DNA of 64,000 nucleotides from Cymodocea nodosa (lineage: Eukaryota; Streptophyta; Magnoliopsida; Alismatales; Cymodoceaceae). The notes beneath the pieces are model-generated. The model searched no databases. It was not told the origin of the DNA and saw nothing but the letters and a program-made list of their open reading frames with translations. The position numbers and the translations under genes are program-made. Positions within the stretch are counted from its first letter, which is position 1, and every line of letters starts with the position of its first letter. The DNA lies in contig CM072343.1 of assembly GCA_036874045.1 (NCBI GenBank), positions 12,730,001-12,794,000 of the forward strand, written 5' to 3'. This document shows positions 1-10,396 of the stretch, piece after piece.

Positions 1-480
1 GACACTTTCTATTGCAACGGCCTTTCGAAGACTATCAACTTTTGTTTTGTCTACTTGTTTTGAATATAAAGGAGTAGGGATAGTTGATTCATGCTCTTCC
101 TCAAATGCATGTAGTCTTGTACCGTTTATAGGAGTTTGAGGAGTTCTATTTGATGAACCTACACCTTTTTCCAAATATTTTGCATATTGTTCCAAAAATG
201 CAATCTCAGCACATTTCATTCTGTATTCTCTATCATATTTACTTCGAATACCCATGTATGAAATACTTGCAACAGTATGTTGAAGTTCTTGTCTAACTTC
301 ATCTAATATATCCTGAGAAAAGAAGTAATCTCTATAAAGTTCTTCTAACCTTTTGTCCACTCGAAATATTTTCTTGAACCAAGTACGTGGAACTTCATCA
401 TTCTCTATTTCTTTTCCTTTTGCATCTCTTCTACTTTTGCCTTTTCCTCTGCCACGACCTTTGAAGAACTTGGAGACCAT
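1..480 (-). CDS. Family B env-position ORF, N-terminal 160 codons (runs off window)
   Basis: Reading leftward from ATG at 480 the frame stays open for 160 codons to the window edge. The start is basic and glycine-rich (GRGRGKGKSRRDAKGK), which suggests nucleic-acid binding or a nuclear signal. A PRTWFKK segment follows, then a conserved MGIRSKYDREYRMK block and a polar stretch. The same protein is encoded at 8908-9200 and continues at 22343-23651, where its C-terminus resembles the Transposase_32-like domain of the family A env-position ORF. It is therefore probably the equivalent gene of a related Athila-type element. Function unknown. This is the only stop-free copy of its segment in the window. 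The ATG is chosen because both copies share it and similarity upstream fades quickly. Confidence 0.6.
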   Translation of the reverse strand, partial: MVSKFFKGRGRGKGKSRRDAKGKEIENDEVPRTWFKKIFRVDKRLEELYRDYFFSQDILDEVRQELQHTVASISYMGIRSKYDREYRMKCAEIAFLEQYAKYLEKGVGSSNRTPQTPINGTRLHAFEEEHESTIPTPLYSKQVDKTKVDSLRKAVAIESV

Positions 481-995
481 CGTCGTAGGTTGTAACAGCA
501 ACAAGTGGGAAAGATTTTCTTGACAAAGTTTACAAATAACCTAAGTCCCCGTGTTATAAGTGTTTAAATAGGGTTTTTAGGTGTATAACTCAACGTGAAG
601 ATAAGTCAGGTTTAGAAATAAAATAAATATTGAATAAAGCTTATTCAATCAAAGTACCCGAAATATTCAAGTATAACTCGTTGAGTTAACTATCCTAACG
701 AGTAAAACACTGTCTAGAGGTAGTTTTACACGTTACCTTATCTAACATAACATCTAGTTAGTACACTTAAACAAGTTTCGGATGCTTCCAACTAAAACGT
801 TCTGAAAACAACACACATGCTAAACTTAACAATATCTTGAGAACATTGTAAACTATTTGAACATTTTGTCTTTTGAATCTAGAATAGTTTATTTATCTTT
901 TTAAATTATTTCATCAAGATTTTAAGAGGACATTAATTCAGATTAAATAAGATTTGTATTTTAAATTATATTAATCTATTTTTGACATTTTTAAT
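481..995 (-). promoter_or_regulatory. Upstream region of family B ORF: TATA-like box and dyad motifs
   Basis: No coding capacity is seen. On the minus strand TATTTAAA (563-570) lies about 85 bases before the ATG. Dyad-type motifs sit further out: GTATAACTCAACG at 582-594 and a CGTTGAGTTAAC-type repeat near 676-705. The layout parallels the spacer before the family A env-position ORF (dyads, then TATTTATA, then ATG). A promoter role is inference. Confidence 0.4.
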
Positions 996-2045
996 GCTCC
1001 CCCTACAAATATACTTCAAATATATTCAATCAAAATACAAAATATACTTGTAGTGACAATAGATGTTAAGTATAACTATACTTTTACATTTTCTTTTTAG
1101 AGACTTCCGTTATCCTCACATCATCAAAAATGATTTCCAAAATCAATTCCTATTGTATATGAATCAAAACACAACTTTGAACTCAATTCGATTAATTCAA
1201 GGAGAATAAAAGAATGTATCTCAAATAAACGTTTTCAAAAGTACTAATGTTGATTCAATAAATCAGTAGTCATATTGGTATAAACTATATGCGATTCAAA
1301 GATATCTGTAATTAATGAAACAACTTTTTCTTTTCAAAATAGTAAATATTGATAATTTTCTTTAAAAGTTAGTTTGAAAAGCTTGAATCATACAAGAGCT
1401 TTCTAATGTACCCATGTAATGAGCATTCAGTCAACAATCCCAGATCTGATCAGGACCTTAGGTTGCTAGATTTAAAGAATCCTTTTTTAGGACAACAATC
1501 CTTACATACCTATCTGCTCAAGTACAAAAGGCTCGTGATCAAACTGATCAATAAACTCTCAAAGATTTTCACTTTGTAAGCATTTTTCATTTTAAGCACA
1601 GTATATATGTATTCCATTAATACAGATGCAATAAAACACAAATCTCATACAATTTTTACTTCTATGATTGTATTGAGAATATGAATCAGTTTCAATAAGC
1701 TTATACTTTTGATTAATAGTTTAAGATGAGTTACATATAACTTATTCTACAAGTTTAATCAATTAAGTCAAATTTTTGCATGATCATATGCATTTTCCTT
1801 GATTCAAAGAAAACATTTAATCAAAATTTCAGAATGTCAGAAGTATTTAATGTTTTTCATTTACACTTCCACTTAAAATTGTAAAAACCATTAAAATTAA
1901 AAAACTACTTAAAATCAATAAGATACTACTATGATTTTACAATAAATACATAGTATCTTAAGCAGCAGTTTAGATATTACTTTAGATATTTATCATAAGT
2001 ATATAATATCTATGAGGTGAACAACATCATCAATAATATTTATCT
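996..2045 (-). other. Gypsy 3' noncoding region with PPT-like end
   Basis: No ORF. The block at about 1380-1530 matches, in reverse, the 3' noncoding DNA of A3 (29090-29290) and A4 (52070-52260), including the pieces GAGCAGATAGGTATGTAAGG and GATTGTTGACTGAAAG. Its minus-strand end, GTAGGGGGAGCA near 996-1007, resembles the family A tract GGTATGGGGGAAG that directly precedes an LTR. It is probably the 3' end of the internal region of a family A or B element, with decayed LTR sequence beyond. Confidence 0.5.
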
Positions 2046-2067
2046 TTTTATGTGGAGTTTAAGCATT

Positions 2068-2523
2068 TTACACATCACATATCCTACAGATACCTAAATT
2101 TAATCTAATCTTGTAGAATGTATTTTCATCTAGAGGTTTTGTAAATATATCAGCTAATTGATTTTTACTAGACACAAATTCTAATTTAATTTTTCCTTTA
2201 ATTACGTTATCTCTTAGAAAATGATGTCTAACCTCTATATGCTTTGCTCTTGAATGTAATACAGGATTTTTGGAAAGATTTATTGCAGAACTACTGTCAT
2301 AATAAATCTCAGTTGTATCATAAGATAATCCAAAATCTTCTAAAGTTTGCCTTATCCATAGAATCTGAGTGCAACACAATGCAGCGGCAATATATTCAGC
2401 TTCTGTAGTAGAAAGTGCTTTCATAGTATTTGTAAAATTTTGTAATAGACTTTTTTGTCCGGTCATGTGACTTGACGCTCCACTATCCAAGATCCATTTT
2501 GATGTTGTTTCCTCCTGCAACAC
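2068..2523 (-). pseudogene. Copia protease-RNase H deletion chimera
   Basis: A 151-codon open frame. It starts with the copia aspartic protease motif LDSGASSHMTG (catalytic D-S-G) and after TNTMK, near position 2420, passes straight into the RNase H end: ALSTTEAEYIAA, the DSSSAI segment, KHIEVRHHFLRD and QLADIFTKPL. The whole integrase and RT region is deleted in frame. The plus copy reads TNTMKG at the same place, and AAAG-type microhomology at the join suggests replication slippage or end joining. The fused product lacks most of the protease fold and the polymerase. The frame survived by chance or recently. Confidence 0.85.
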
Positions 2524-4055
2524 AAATTAAGAAAACTTTTTCTTGGTACCCAATGTTGTTGAGGACCAAGTTCATTAAACGCATATTTCTTCTTTTTGTT
2601 TAAAAATAGTTTAACATTATCATTTATATTCTTATTAGTTGTAAATACTATTGATTTATCATTAGCTTCATACTCACATATAGCATTATTGCTTTTGCAA
2701 TCATTCTTTTTGTTTTCAGATGTAGTATAATCATGACCAAACATATTTTTATCAGATGTTAATTTATTTTGGTCATGCTTATACATTTCTGTAAGTTCAT
2801 ACCAAGATTTTGTACTTGTATTAACACTTTCCGTACATACAAAATCTTTTTATGTACAAGAATTTTTTGTTTTATCACATGTAGAATGAGTAATTGGTCT
2901 AATACCAGTGTATTGAATTACATGCTCAAGTTTCTGAATTTTCAGTTTACTACAATTGTCTGAAATTTTAGAAACATTAGAAACTGAATTTCCAGAACAA
3001 GAAACAAGATTTTTAGAATCATTTATAGTCATGTTTGAAGTACAATTTGACAAATCACATTGATTTATATTATTACTGCATGATTCATCCCTTGAAGTTC
3101 CTACTTCTACATATTTATTACCTTGTTTCATAATAAAAGGAATTTTAGTCTTAGATTTACTTGAACTGCAACTAATAAATCCTTTATTGGCTTGAGATTC
3201 AAGATATTCAGGATAATCAAATCCTAAGCCAAATTTATAAGACACCGCAGGGGTACTAGTTAGTTTGTCTAACTTAGTTTGACTTAAATTCCATTTCTCA
3301 AAGGTAGAATTTAAATCTTGCTCTCTCAGTTTTAATTTATCTATCTCTAATTCAAGTTCATTTATATTGTTTCTCAACATTTCATTTTCAAATTCTATCT
3401 TTAATTTTTCAGCATTTGTATTCTGTATTTCTTCATGCAAGACACATTCATTAAACCTCAATTTATGCAAATCTCTAGCATGATTTTCATTATCACATTT
3501 AAACTTTTCTAAAGTAGTAGACAGGAAACAATTTTGTTCTTCTACAATGGATAAAGAGTTTCTAATATTCTTATTTTCCAGTTTACAAACTTTAAGTTTT
3601 TGTAATAATGCATGATAAGCACATAATAATTCATCAAAGTTAAAATCTAAATGACTTTCAAGATCAGATATTACCTCAAACTCATCTGCCATGAAGCACA
3701 TATGAGCAACGTCTTCTAACTCTTGTTCTCCTTCTGAATGTGAAGATTTTGATGATGATTCCTCAGATTCAGACTCTTCAGACATGTCATCCCAAGTGAC
3801 CTTCAAAGCCTTTTTCTTGTAAAACTTTTTCTGAGTTTTCTGAGCCGTCTTCTTCTGATTTGTCCTACTTTGCTTTTGATTTTTCCTCATAGGACAATCT
3901 GGAGTAAGATGTCCAGGTTTCTTACACTTGTAACATACATACTTTCTGGATGAAGAATTCTTGTCATTCAATGATTTTGACGTTGAGGGTTTATCATTTT
4001 TATTCCTTTGCTGTTTCCTAGCTTTCCATGCTTTCTTGAATTTCCTAGTCAGCAA
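2524..4055 (-). pseudogene. Copia gag, C-terminal part (zinc knuckle and coiled coil)
   Basis: The first 401 codons (4055-2850) are open. They contain a CCHC zinc knuckle (CYKCKKPGHLTPDC), an acidic-serine stretch (SEESESEESSSKSS) and a long Glu/Lys/Leu-rich segment rich in heptads, probably coiled coil. This is the expanded Gag typical of SIRE/Maximus copia elements. A stop at 2850 and a frame change follow, and the frame resumes to the conserved NELGPQQHWVP segment just before protease. The N-terminal capsid part is absent. Gag would package the RNA into particles. Confidence 0.8.
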
Positions 4056-4056
4056 C

Positions 4057-4280
4057 GCGTTTGGTTAGCTTTATAAACTTCAGTTTTTATTTTTTGCACG
4101 TGTTAAAATTCTTATTATAAAAACATTTGTATATTACTAGTTCGTTAAGTTATTGTAACACAACGGAGATAGTTCATTGAGTTATCCATAACACAATGGA
4201 GTTAGTTCGTTGAGTTAGCTACAGTACTTGTCACGTGAATTGGCACATGAGAAACTCCTTAAGTTGAAAATGTTAAGTTA
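4057..4280. other. Gypsy LTR-like scrap with dyad motifs
   Basis: Noncoding. It contains TTGCACGTG, degenerate dyads (TTCGTTAAGTTA, TTCATTGAGTTA, TTCGTTGAGTTAGC) and TCACGTG, a combination otherwise seen in family A LTRs (compare 9640-9840). It separates the minus-strand copia from the plus-strand copia LTR. Confidence 0.35.
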
Positions 4281-4534
4281 TATATATACTTGTGTTACTC
4301 GTTTAGTTAACATTAAAGTAACGACTTCTTATTATACTAGATGAAAAGTTTTGGACGAGAAAATTTATTTTGCAGGAAATTTCTCAAAGATCTAGGATTG
4401 ATGATTAAAGAAAATTTGAAATGTAAACGTGGGTCAGAATGTGTGTATTTTGATGAAGGAAAAAGAAAAGACGTGAAGAAGTGGAAAACTGGTAGTGATT
4501 AAACATGGAGGATATGCATGAAATGAAGATACAG

Positions 4535-4542
4535 TATAAAAG
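4535..4542 (+). promoter_or_regulatory. Copia LTR TATA box
   Basis: TATAAAAG inside the LTR, conserved at 62535-62542 in the second copy. It would place the U3/R border about 30 bases downstream, just before the tandem repeats. Promoter function is inferred from position. Confidence 0.55.
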
Positions 4543-4634
4543 GCATAGAATTCTCGTTGATCAAGTTATCCCTACACACCAAAAGAAAAATCTTTTCAAG
4601 GATCAAAAACGCCTCTTCGGGGAAAATCTCTCAA

Positions 4635-4825
4635 GTGGAAGAAAGTTTAGTGAAGCATAAAAAGGTACGATATATGTCACTGAAGATTTGAAGTATCAGG
4701 TGGAAGCAAATTTAGTGAAGCAGAAAAGGTCAGATTTACGTCACTGAAGATTTAAAATATTAGAAAAAAGCAAATTCGGAGAAGCATAAAAAGACAAGAT
4801 ATTTGTCACTGAAGAATTGCTGAAG
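4635..4825 (+). repeat. Three-unit ~64-bp tandem repeat in copia LTR
   Basis: Units start near 4635, 4700 and 4764. Each has a GTGGAAGCAAA-like start, a GTGAAGCATAAAAAG core and TGTCACTGAAGA. The same three units lie near 62635-62812 in the other LTR copy. They lie downstream of the TATA box, so they would be transcribed (R/U5). Confidence 0.7.
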
Positions 4826-5125
4826 AAGAAAGAGAAGAAGAAGAAGAAAGATCTCAAACAGGGAGAAATGTTTTAAATTCCACAAATTAGTTTTCTCTAT
4901 TTGTAGTTATGAAATTGTTTAGATGATACATGGTATCGAGATATAATTGCATCTACAATTTCTGAGGAGAATTGAATTGTATATTGTAATTGAAACCTTG
5001 AATAAAAATGATTTTATGAAAATAGTGTCTCGACTTGTTTTTGAGTTTTAAAGTTTCAATTATATTTGAAAATATTGAAAAACACAATTCACCCTCCCTC
5101 TTGTGTAGCCATACGATCCTACAAG

Positions 5126-5137
5126 TGGTATCAGAGC
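5126..5137 (+). other. Copia primer binding site (initiator-Met tRNA)
   Basis: TGGTATCAGAGC, complementary to the 3' end of plant initiator methionine tRNA and standard for plant copia elements, lies two bases after the LTR end (CA at 5122-5123). Confidence 0.9.
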
Positions 5138-5323
5138 TTTGTTAATAATCTTTGATATAAAATCGATACCAACTTATTTAATATCATTGCTTATTCTGCC
5201 TTCCTTGTTTTTAAACATACATTAATATCTAAGCATACGTTTAACTTTCTTGATTTAAGGCTCAAGTTGTTTTAAAGTTTTTAGACTATTTAAAATCAAA
5301 TAGGTTGAAAAATCTAAGGTAAG

Positions 5324-7580
5324 ATGGCTATTGGAAATGGTAATTTTTCTTTATATGAAAGCCAAAATCTTAATCGTCCTCCTTTATTTGATGGAATTCA
5401 TTTTGAATATTGGAAATATAGGATGACTGTTTTTCTTCAAAGTATAAATCATAAGTTGTGGTTCATGATTTCTAAACCATATACTCTGTTATCTACCCTT
5501 TATAATACTTGGACAATTACTGAAAAAGAAAATGAAACTCTGAATGCTAAGGGCTTAAATATTTTATTTTGTGCATTGAGTTATGAACAGTTCAGTAAAG
5601 TGTCAGCATATAAATCTGCTTATGAGGTGTGGCATGCATTAGAAGTTTCACATAAAGGTACTTCTCAAGTTAAAGAGACTAAAATAAACATGTTGATTCA
5701 TAAGTATGAACTCTATAAGATGTATGAAGACAAAAGTATTTCTGAGATGTTTTCTAGATTCTTAATATCATAAACTCTTTAAAATGCTTAGGAAAGAATT
5801 TTGAACAAAAGGATTTGGTGAGGATAATTCTCAAATCCCTAAGTTCTAAATGGTCTTAGAAAGTAACATCAATTGAGGAATCACGAGATTTAAATGTTTA
5901 TACCACAAATGAACTTATAGGAAACGTAACAGCTTATGAAGTTCAATTAAATGAATCACTGAGTCACAACAAACCAAAAATGAAGAAAGAAATAACCTTC
6001 GAAATTAATTTAGATTCTGATATATCTACTAATTCTGACGAGAATTTGATTTTGCTGACTAGGAAATTCAAGAAAGCATGGAAAGCTAGGAAACAGCAAA
6101 GGAACAAAAATGACAAACCCTCAACGTCAAAATCATTGAATGACAAGAATTCTTCATCCAGAAAGTATGTATGTTACAACTGTAAGAAACCTAGACATCT
6201 TTCTCCAGATTGTCCTATAAGGAAAAATGAAAAGCAAAGTAGGACAAATCAGAAGAAGACGGCTTAAAAAACTCAGAAAAAGTTTTACAAGAAAAAGGCT
6301 TTGAAGGTCACTTGGGATGACACGTCTGAAGAGTCTGAATCTGAGGAATCATCATCAAAATCTTCACATTCAGAAGGAGAACAAGAGTTAGAAGACGTTG
6401 CTCATATGTGCTTCATGGCAGATGAGTTTGAGGTAATATCTGATCTTGAAAGTCATTCAGATTTTAACTTTGATGAATTATTATGTGCTTATCATGCATT
6501 ATTACAAAAACTTAAAGTTTGTAAACTGGAAAATAAGAATATTAGAAACTCTTTATCCATTGTAGAAGAACAAAATTGTTTCCTGTCTACTACTTTAGAA
6601 AAGTTTAAATGTGATAATGAAAATCATGCTAGAGATTTGCATAAATTGAGGTTTAATGAATGTGTCTTGCATGAAGAAATACAGAATACAAATGCTGAAA
6701 AATTAAAGATAGAATTTGAAAATGAAATCTTGAGAAAAAATATAAATGAACTTGAATTAGAGATAGATAAATTAAAACTAAGACAGCTAGATTTAAATTC
6801 TACCTTTGAGAAAAGGAATTTAAGTCAAACTAAGTTAGACAAACTAACTAGTACCCTTGCGGTGTCATATAAATTTGGCTGAAGATTTGATTATCCTGAA
6901 TATCCTGAATCTCAAGCCAATAAAGGATTTATTAGTTGCAGTTCAAGTAAATCTAAGATTAAAATTCCTTTTATCATGAAACAAGGTAATAAATATGTAG
7001 AAGTAGGTACTTCAAGGGATGAATCATGTAGTAATAATATAAATCAATGTGATTTGTCAAATTGTACTTCTAACATGACTATTAATGTTTCTAAAAATCT
7101 TGTTTCTTGTTCTAGAAATTCAGTTTCTAATGTCCCTAAAATTTCAGACAATTGTAGTAAACTGAAAATTCAGAAACCCGAGCATGTAATTCAAAACACT
7201 AGTGTTAGACCAATTACTCATTTTACATGTGATAAATCTGAAAATTCTTGTGTAGAAAAGGATTTTATATGTACGTAAAATGTTAATACTAGTACAAAAT
7301 CTTGGTATAACTTATTGAAATGTATGAGCATGACCAAAATAAATTAACATCTGATAAAAATCGGTTTGGTCTTGGTTATACTACATCTGAAAACAAAAAG
7401 AATGATTATAAGAGCAATAATGTTATAAGTAAGTATGATGTTAAAAATAAGTCTATAGTACTTACAACTAATAAGAATGTGAATGATAATGTTAAACTAT
7501 TTTTAAACAAAAAGAAGAAATATGCATTTAATGAACTTGGTCCTCAACAACATTGGGTACCAAGAAAAAGTTTTTCTTAA
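5324..7580 (+). pseudogene. Copia gag (SIRE-like), full span but frameshifted
   Basis: ATG at 5324 opens a copia Gag. The N-terminal part has RPPLFDGIHFEYWKYRM and a UBN2/DUF4219-like core to EMFSRF. A frameshift near 5758 ends that frame. The gene continues through LSSKWS (stop near 5860), the KAWKARKQQRN segment, a CCHC knuckle (CYNCKKPRHLSPDC, about 6172-6213), an acidic-serine region and a long coiled-coil region (6400-6880) to NELGPQQHWVP (about 7540). Further stops lie at about 6265, 6880 and 7276, and a frame change lies near 7310. At roughly 750 codons it has the enlarged Gag of the lineage. It is dead as a gene. The minus-strand copy keeps the knuckle-to-coiled-coil part open. Confidence 0.85.
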
Positions 7581-7592
7581 TTTGTTTTGTAG

Positions 7593-8886
7593 GAGGAAAC
7601 AACATTAAAATGGATCTTGGACAGTGGAGCATCAAGTCACATGACTGGACAGAAAAGTCTACTACAAAATTTTACAAATACTATGAAAGGAAGTGTAACA
7701 TTTGGAAACAAAAGCAAAGATAAAATCATAGGTATGGGTAATGTTCAAATAACTTCGACTTGTGTTATTTTTAATGTACTATATGTAGAAAACCTAGGAT
7801 TTAATTTGCTGAGTGTTATAAAACTAACTGAAAATAGATATTATGTGGTGTTTGAAGATAATGTATGCAAAATTATTGATAAAAATACAGATGAAATTAA
7901 GTTTATTGCTAAAAGAAAAGGTTCTATATGTATTTTATCTTTACCTTCTAGTGCAATTGATTTAAATTCATATTTACTAGCTAAAACTAGTGATGCATAT
8001 TTGTGGCATAGAAGGATTGGATATATAAATATGAAACTATTACATAAACTATCTAGAAAACATTTAGTGAGAGGTTTACCAAAGATTAAATACTCAAAGG
8101 ACTTTATGTGTGATGCATGTGAGTTAGGTAAACTTTACAAAAACTCTTTTAAATCCAAAACTAATATTTCAAGCAAGAGAGTCTTAGAACTTATACATAT
8201 GGATCTATTTGGACCAACAAGAATCATGAGTCTTGGTGGTAAATGGTATGTATTTGTTTTAGTAGATGACTTCTCTAGATACACTTGGGTATATTTTCTA
8301 ACATCTAAGACAGAAGTTTTTGAAAAGTTTAAAATGTTTTGCAATCTTGTTCAAAATGAACAAAGTGTCTCTATTCAAAAACTTAGGAGTGATCATGGTA
8401 CTCAATTTGATAATGATCAAATGGATAATTATTGTAATAAGCATGGCATTGATCATAGATTTTCTTTTCCAATAGCACCGTGTCAAAATGGTGTTGTTGA
8501 GAGAAAGAATAGATCACTTCAAGAAATAGTCAGAACTATGTTGAATGAACATAAGTTACCTCAAAATCTTTGGGCTGAAGCAGTAAATACAGCTTGTTAT
8601 GTTATTAACAAAAGTCATTTAAGACCTCGTGTTAATAAAACTCCTTTTGAAATTATGTTTAATAGGGTTCCAAAAATTTCCTATATGAAACCATTTGGCT
8701 GCAAGTGTTTTATTCTTAATACTAAGGATAAAAGGGATAAATTTCAAGCCAAAGCGGATGAAGGAATTTTTATAGGTTACTCTACTAGAAGTAAAGCCTA
8801 TAGAGTATATAACAAGACTTCTAGAACTATTGAAGAAACCCTCTATGTAAGCTTCAATGAAAATTTTTTTAGAGAATCTCAATCTA
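7593..8886 (+). pseudogene. Copia protease and integrase (RT absent)
   Basis: The open frame starts after a TAG at 7590-7592 where the other copy has CAG. Protease motif LDSGASSHMTG comes first. The GAG-pre-integrase zinc region follows (LWHRRIGYIN ... CDACELGK), then the integrase core with its acidic residues in HMDLFGP, RSDHGTQF and NGVVERKNR (D, D, E), and the GKKF-like tail FGCKCFILNTKD. The copia part ends near SFNENF, about 8870-8886. The frame then runs for about 70 bases into family B leader sequence, which is accidental. Integrase would insert the cDNA. Without RT the element cannot act alone. Confidence 0.9.
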
Positions 8887-8907
8887 AAGCTGTTACAACC
8901 TGTGACG

Positions 8908-9200
8908 ATGGTCTCCAAGTTCTACAAAGGACGTGGCAGAGGAAAAGGCAAAAGTAGAGGAGATGCAAAAGGAAAAGAAATAGAGAATGATAAAGTTCCA
9001 CGCACTTGGTTTAAGAAAATTTTGCAAGTTGACAAAAGGTTAGCAAAAATTGACAGTGAATACTTCCTTCCTGAAGGTATACTGAATGAAGTTAGATTAG
9101 AGCTTCATAATACTGATACTAGTATTACATACATGGGGATTCGAAGTAAATATGATAGAGAATACCGTATGAAATGTGTTGAAAGTGCTTTTTTGGAACA
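8908..9200 (+). pseudogene. Family B env-position ORF, N-terminal part (split by A1)
   Basis: ATG at 8908 begins the same protein as 480-1 (-): basic start GRGRGKGKSRGDAKGK, PRTWFKK, MGIRSKYDREYRMK. It is open for 97 codons until element A1 begins at 9201. The ORF resumes in frame at 22343 with the target duplication GAACA at both edges. Its leader (about 8886-8907) matches the leader of the minus copy from GCTGTTACAACCT onward, where the copia sequence ends. Confidence 0.75.
9196..9200 (+). repeat. Target site duplication of A1, left copy
   Basis: GAACA immediately before TGTTTAG. The identical GAACA follows the element end CTAAACA at 22343-22347, and the split ORF matches its uninterrupted relative at 1-480 once one copy is discounted. 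Confidence 0.9.
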
Positions 9201-10014
9201 TGTTTAGAATGAAAAAGTGCATAATATTAACGATTATATGATGGTTAATTACATAATTTTTAGCTTATCATATGAAAATTAAGTCATTATGTTATAATTG
9301 CACTGTTATATGCTTTAATGAAAGAATCTGCATAATTCCAGGAAATTAGTGTTAATTTAGTACATTTATGAACTGTTGATAAATTGCAGGCTGTGAAATT
9401 CTTTAGTATCCGAATTTTCTGATATTTCGGAGAGTTATGTTTAATGTACTAGACAGTTATGTTTTAAATGCTTAAAGAATATTTTATTATTTCCTTGATT
9501 ACACATGTTGAAACTACAATGCATGACTTAAGTGGATTTTCGGTAAGTTATCTGTTAACTATCCAAAATGCATCTAAGCATCGGATAGTTAGGTTCGTAA
9601 GTGTCTGAAATATTTGAACTTGTTAAGAAAGAATTATGCACGTGTTGAATTTAAATGCTTTAGTATATCACATGAGATACACATGTATAACTCATTAAGT
9701 TAGCATAACTGTACACGTTGAGTTACATGAATACACACTAAGGTAATGCATTAGATTAGCAGCTTATTTCTTTAGTGCACGTTTTTTTAGTTAAATCAAC
9801 GAAGTAAGTCCGTTGAGTTATCTATAACTTCACGGACCATTTATTTTCTAATATGCCACTATAGCGGTTACAAAAACAAGACATTCGAAGGAAAACCATG
9901 ATTGCACGTATCACATAAGAAATCACTCGTAGAAGGAAAAAGAAATCACCATCGTTAATATGAACGAAGGAAATCCAACCAATCATCGAAGAAGAAGCAG
10001 TTACTACTAAGAAA

Positions 10015-10022
10015 TATAAAAG
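10015..10022 (+). promoter_or_regulatory. Family A LTR TATA box
   Basis: TATAAAAG, conserved in A4 near 53775. It would start transcription about 30 bases downstream, placing the G-box and dyad repeats in U3 and the GC-richer segment in R/U5. Confidence 0.5.
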
Positions 10023-10044
10023 AAAAGGAGAAAAAACGAAGAAG

Positions 10045-10396
10045 TGGTGGCTAGTGTGTGTGTAGAGGAGTAGGACCGCGCTAACTGCAGGCAACGACGG
10101 AAGTTCCCTGAAGTTCCACACTACCATCACCACCATGACCAAAATCACCAACCATCAAAGATCTGTGAGGATACTTTCCTGATGTCGGGTCGATTCCAAG
10201 CCAAACACAGTGCTTGACAATCACTATGAGGAATGATCGCGTCGCGGGAAGGGAAGCCATTTTCACCAAGCACCGACTCATATCTCAAGAGATTGTAAAG
10301 CTTCTAGCCTTAGTTTCGGGTCAATGCCAGTATGTTGAAGAGGAGATCAACTTGCAATTCTGGATTCGCAATTCTATAAGGAGAGGAGACAGAATT
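10045..10396 (+). other. GC-rich LTR leader ending in a splice-donor-like site
   Basis: A segment richer in G and C than its surroundings, downstream of the TATA box and ending AGAATT|GTAAGT. The same stretch and donor occur in A4 (about 53800-54165) and in A3 on the minus strand (about 28080-27710). A2 has lost it. It could be a first exon joined to the downstream ORFs. Acceptor-like TTATACAG or CATACAG lies just before the F-box ATG. A splicing role is inference. Confidence 0.35.

Larger units (their letters stand above)
2055..4056 (-). mobile_element. Internally deleted Ty1/copia (SIRE-like) fragment
   Basis: On the minus strand it holds the C-terminal half of gag (4055 to about 2530) and then a protease start joined directly to RNase H (2523-2068). 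Integrase and reverse transcriptase are missing and no LTR is attached at either end. It is closely similar to the plus-strand copia at 5324-8886, so the two form a diverging pair of one family. The right edge near 4056 cuts gag inside LTRKFKKAWK. The left edge merges into gypsy 3' noncoding DNA. Confidence 0.8.
4281..5123 (+). repeat. Copia LTR, 3' portion
   Basis: About 840 bases repeated at 62281-63112, ending in ...CCTACA (terminal CA) two bases before the primer site. It contains a TATA box (4535-4542), a three-unit tandem repeat, and AATAAAAATG with a T-rich stretch near 4985-5010 that could serve polyadenylation. The LTR start is not visible: the usual TG start, seen at 63395, is absent here. 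Confidence 0.75.
4281..8886 (+). mobile_element. Ty1/copia element (SIRE-like), 5' part: LTR end, PBS, gag, PR, INT
   Basis: Order: LTR 3' portion (4281-5123), initiator-Met tRNA primer site (5126-5137), gag (5324-7580), protease and integrase (7593 to about 8886). The element stops inside the integrase C-terminal region. RT, RNase H and the 3' LTR are missing, and the sequence passes into the leader of the family B ORF. LTR, PBS and gag style match the SIRE/Maximus lineage. Confidence 0.85.

Noticed and set aside
8908..9200. Family B ORF considered as part of an endogenous pararetrovirus
   Set aside because: No caulimovirid movement protein, coat or RT signature nearby. Its C-terminus aligns with the gypsy env-position domain.
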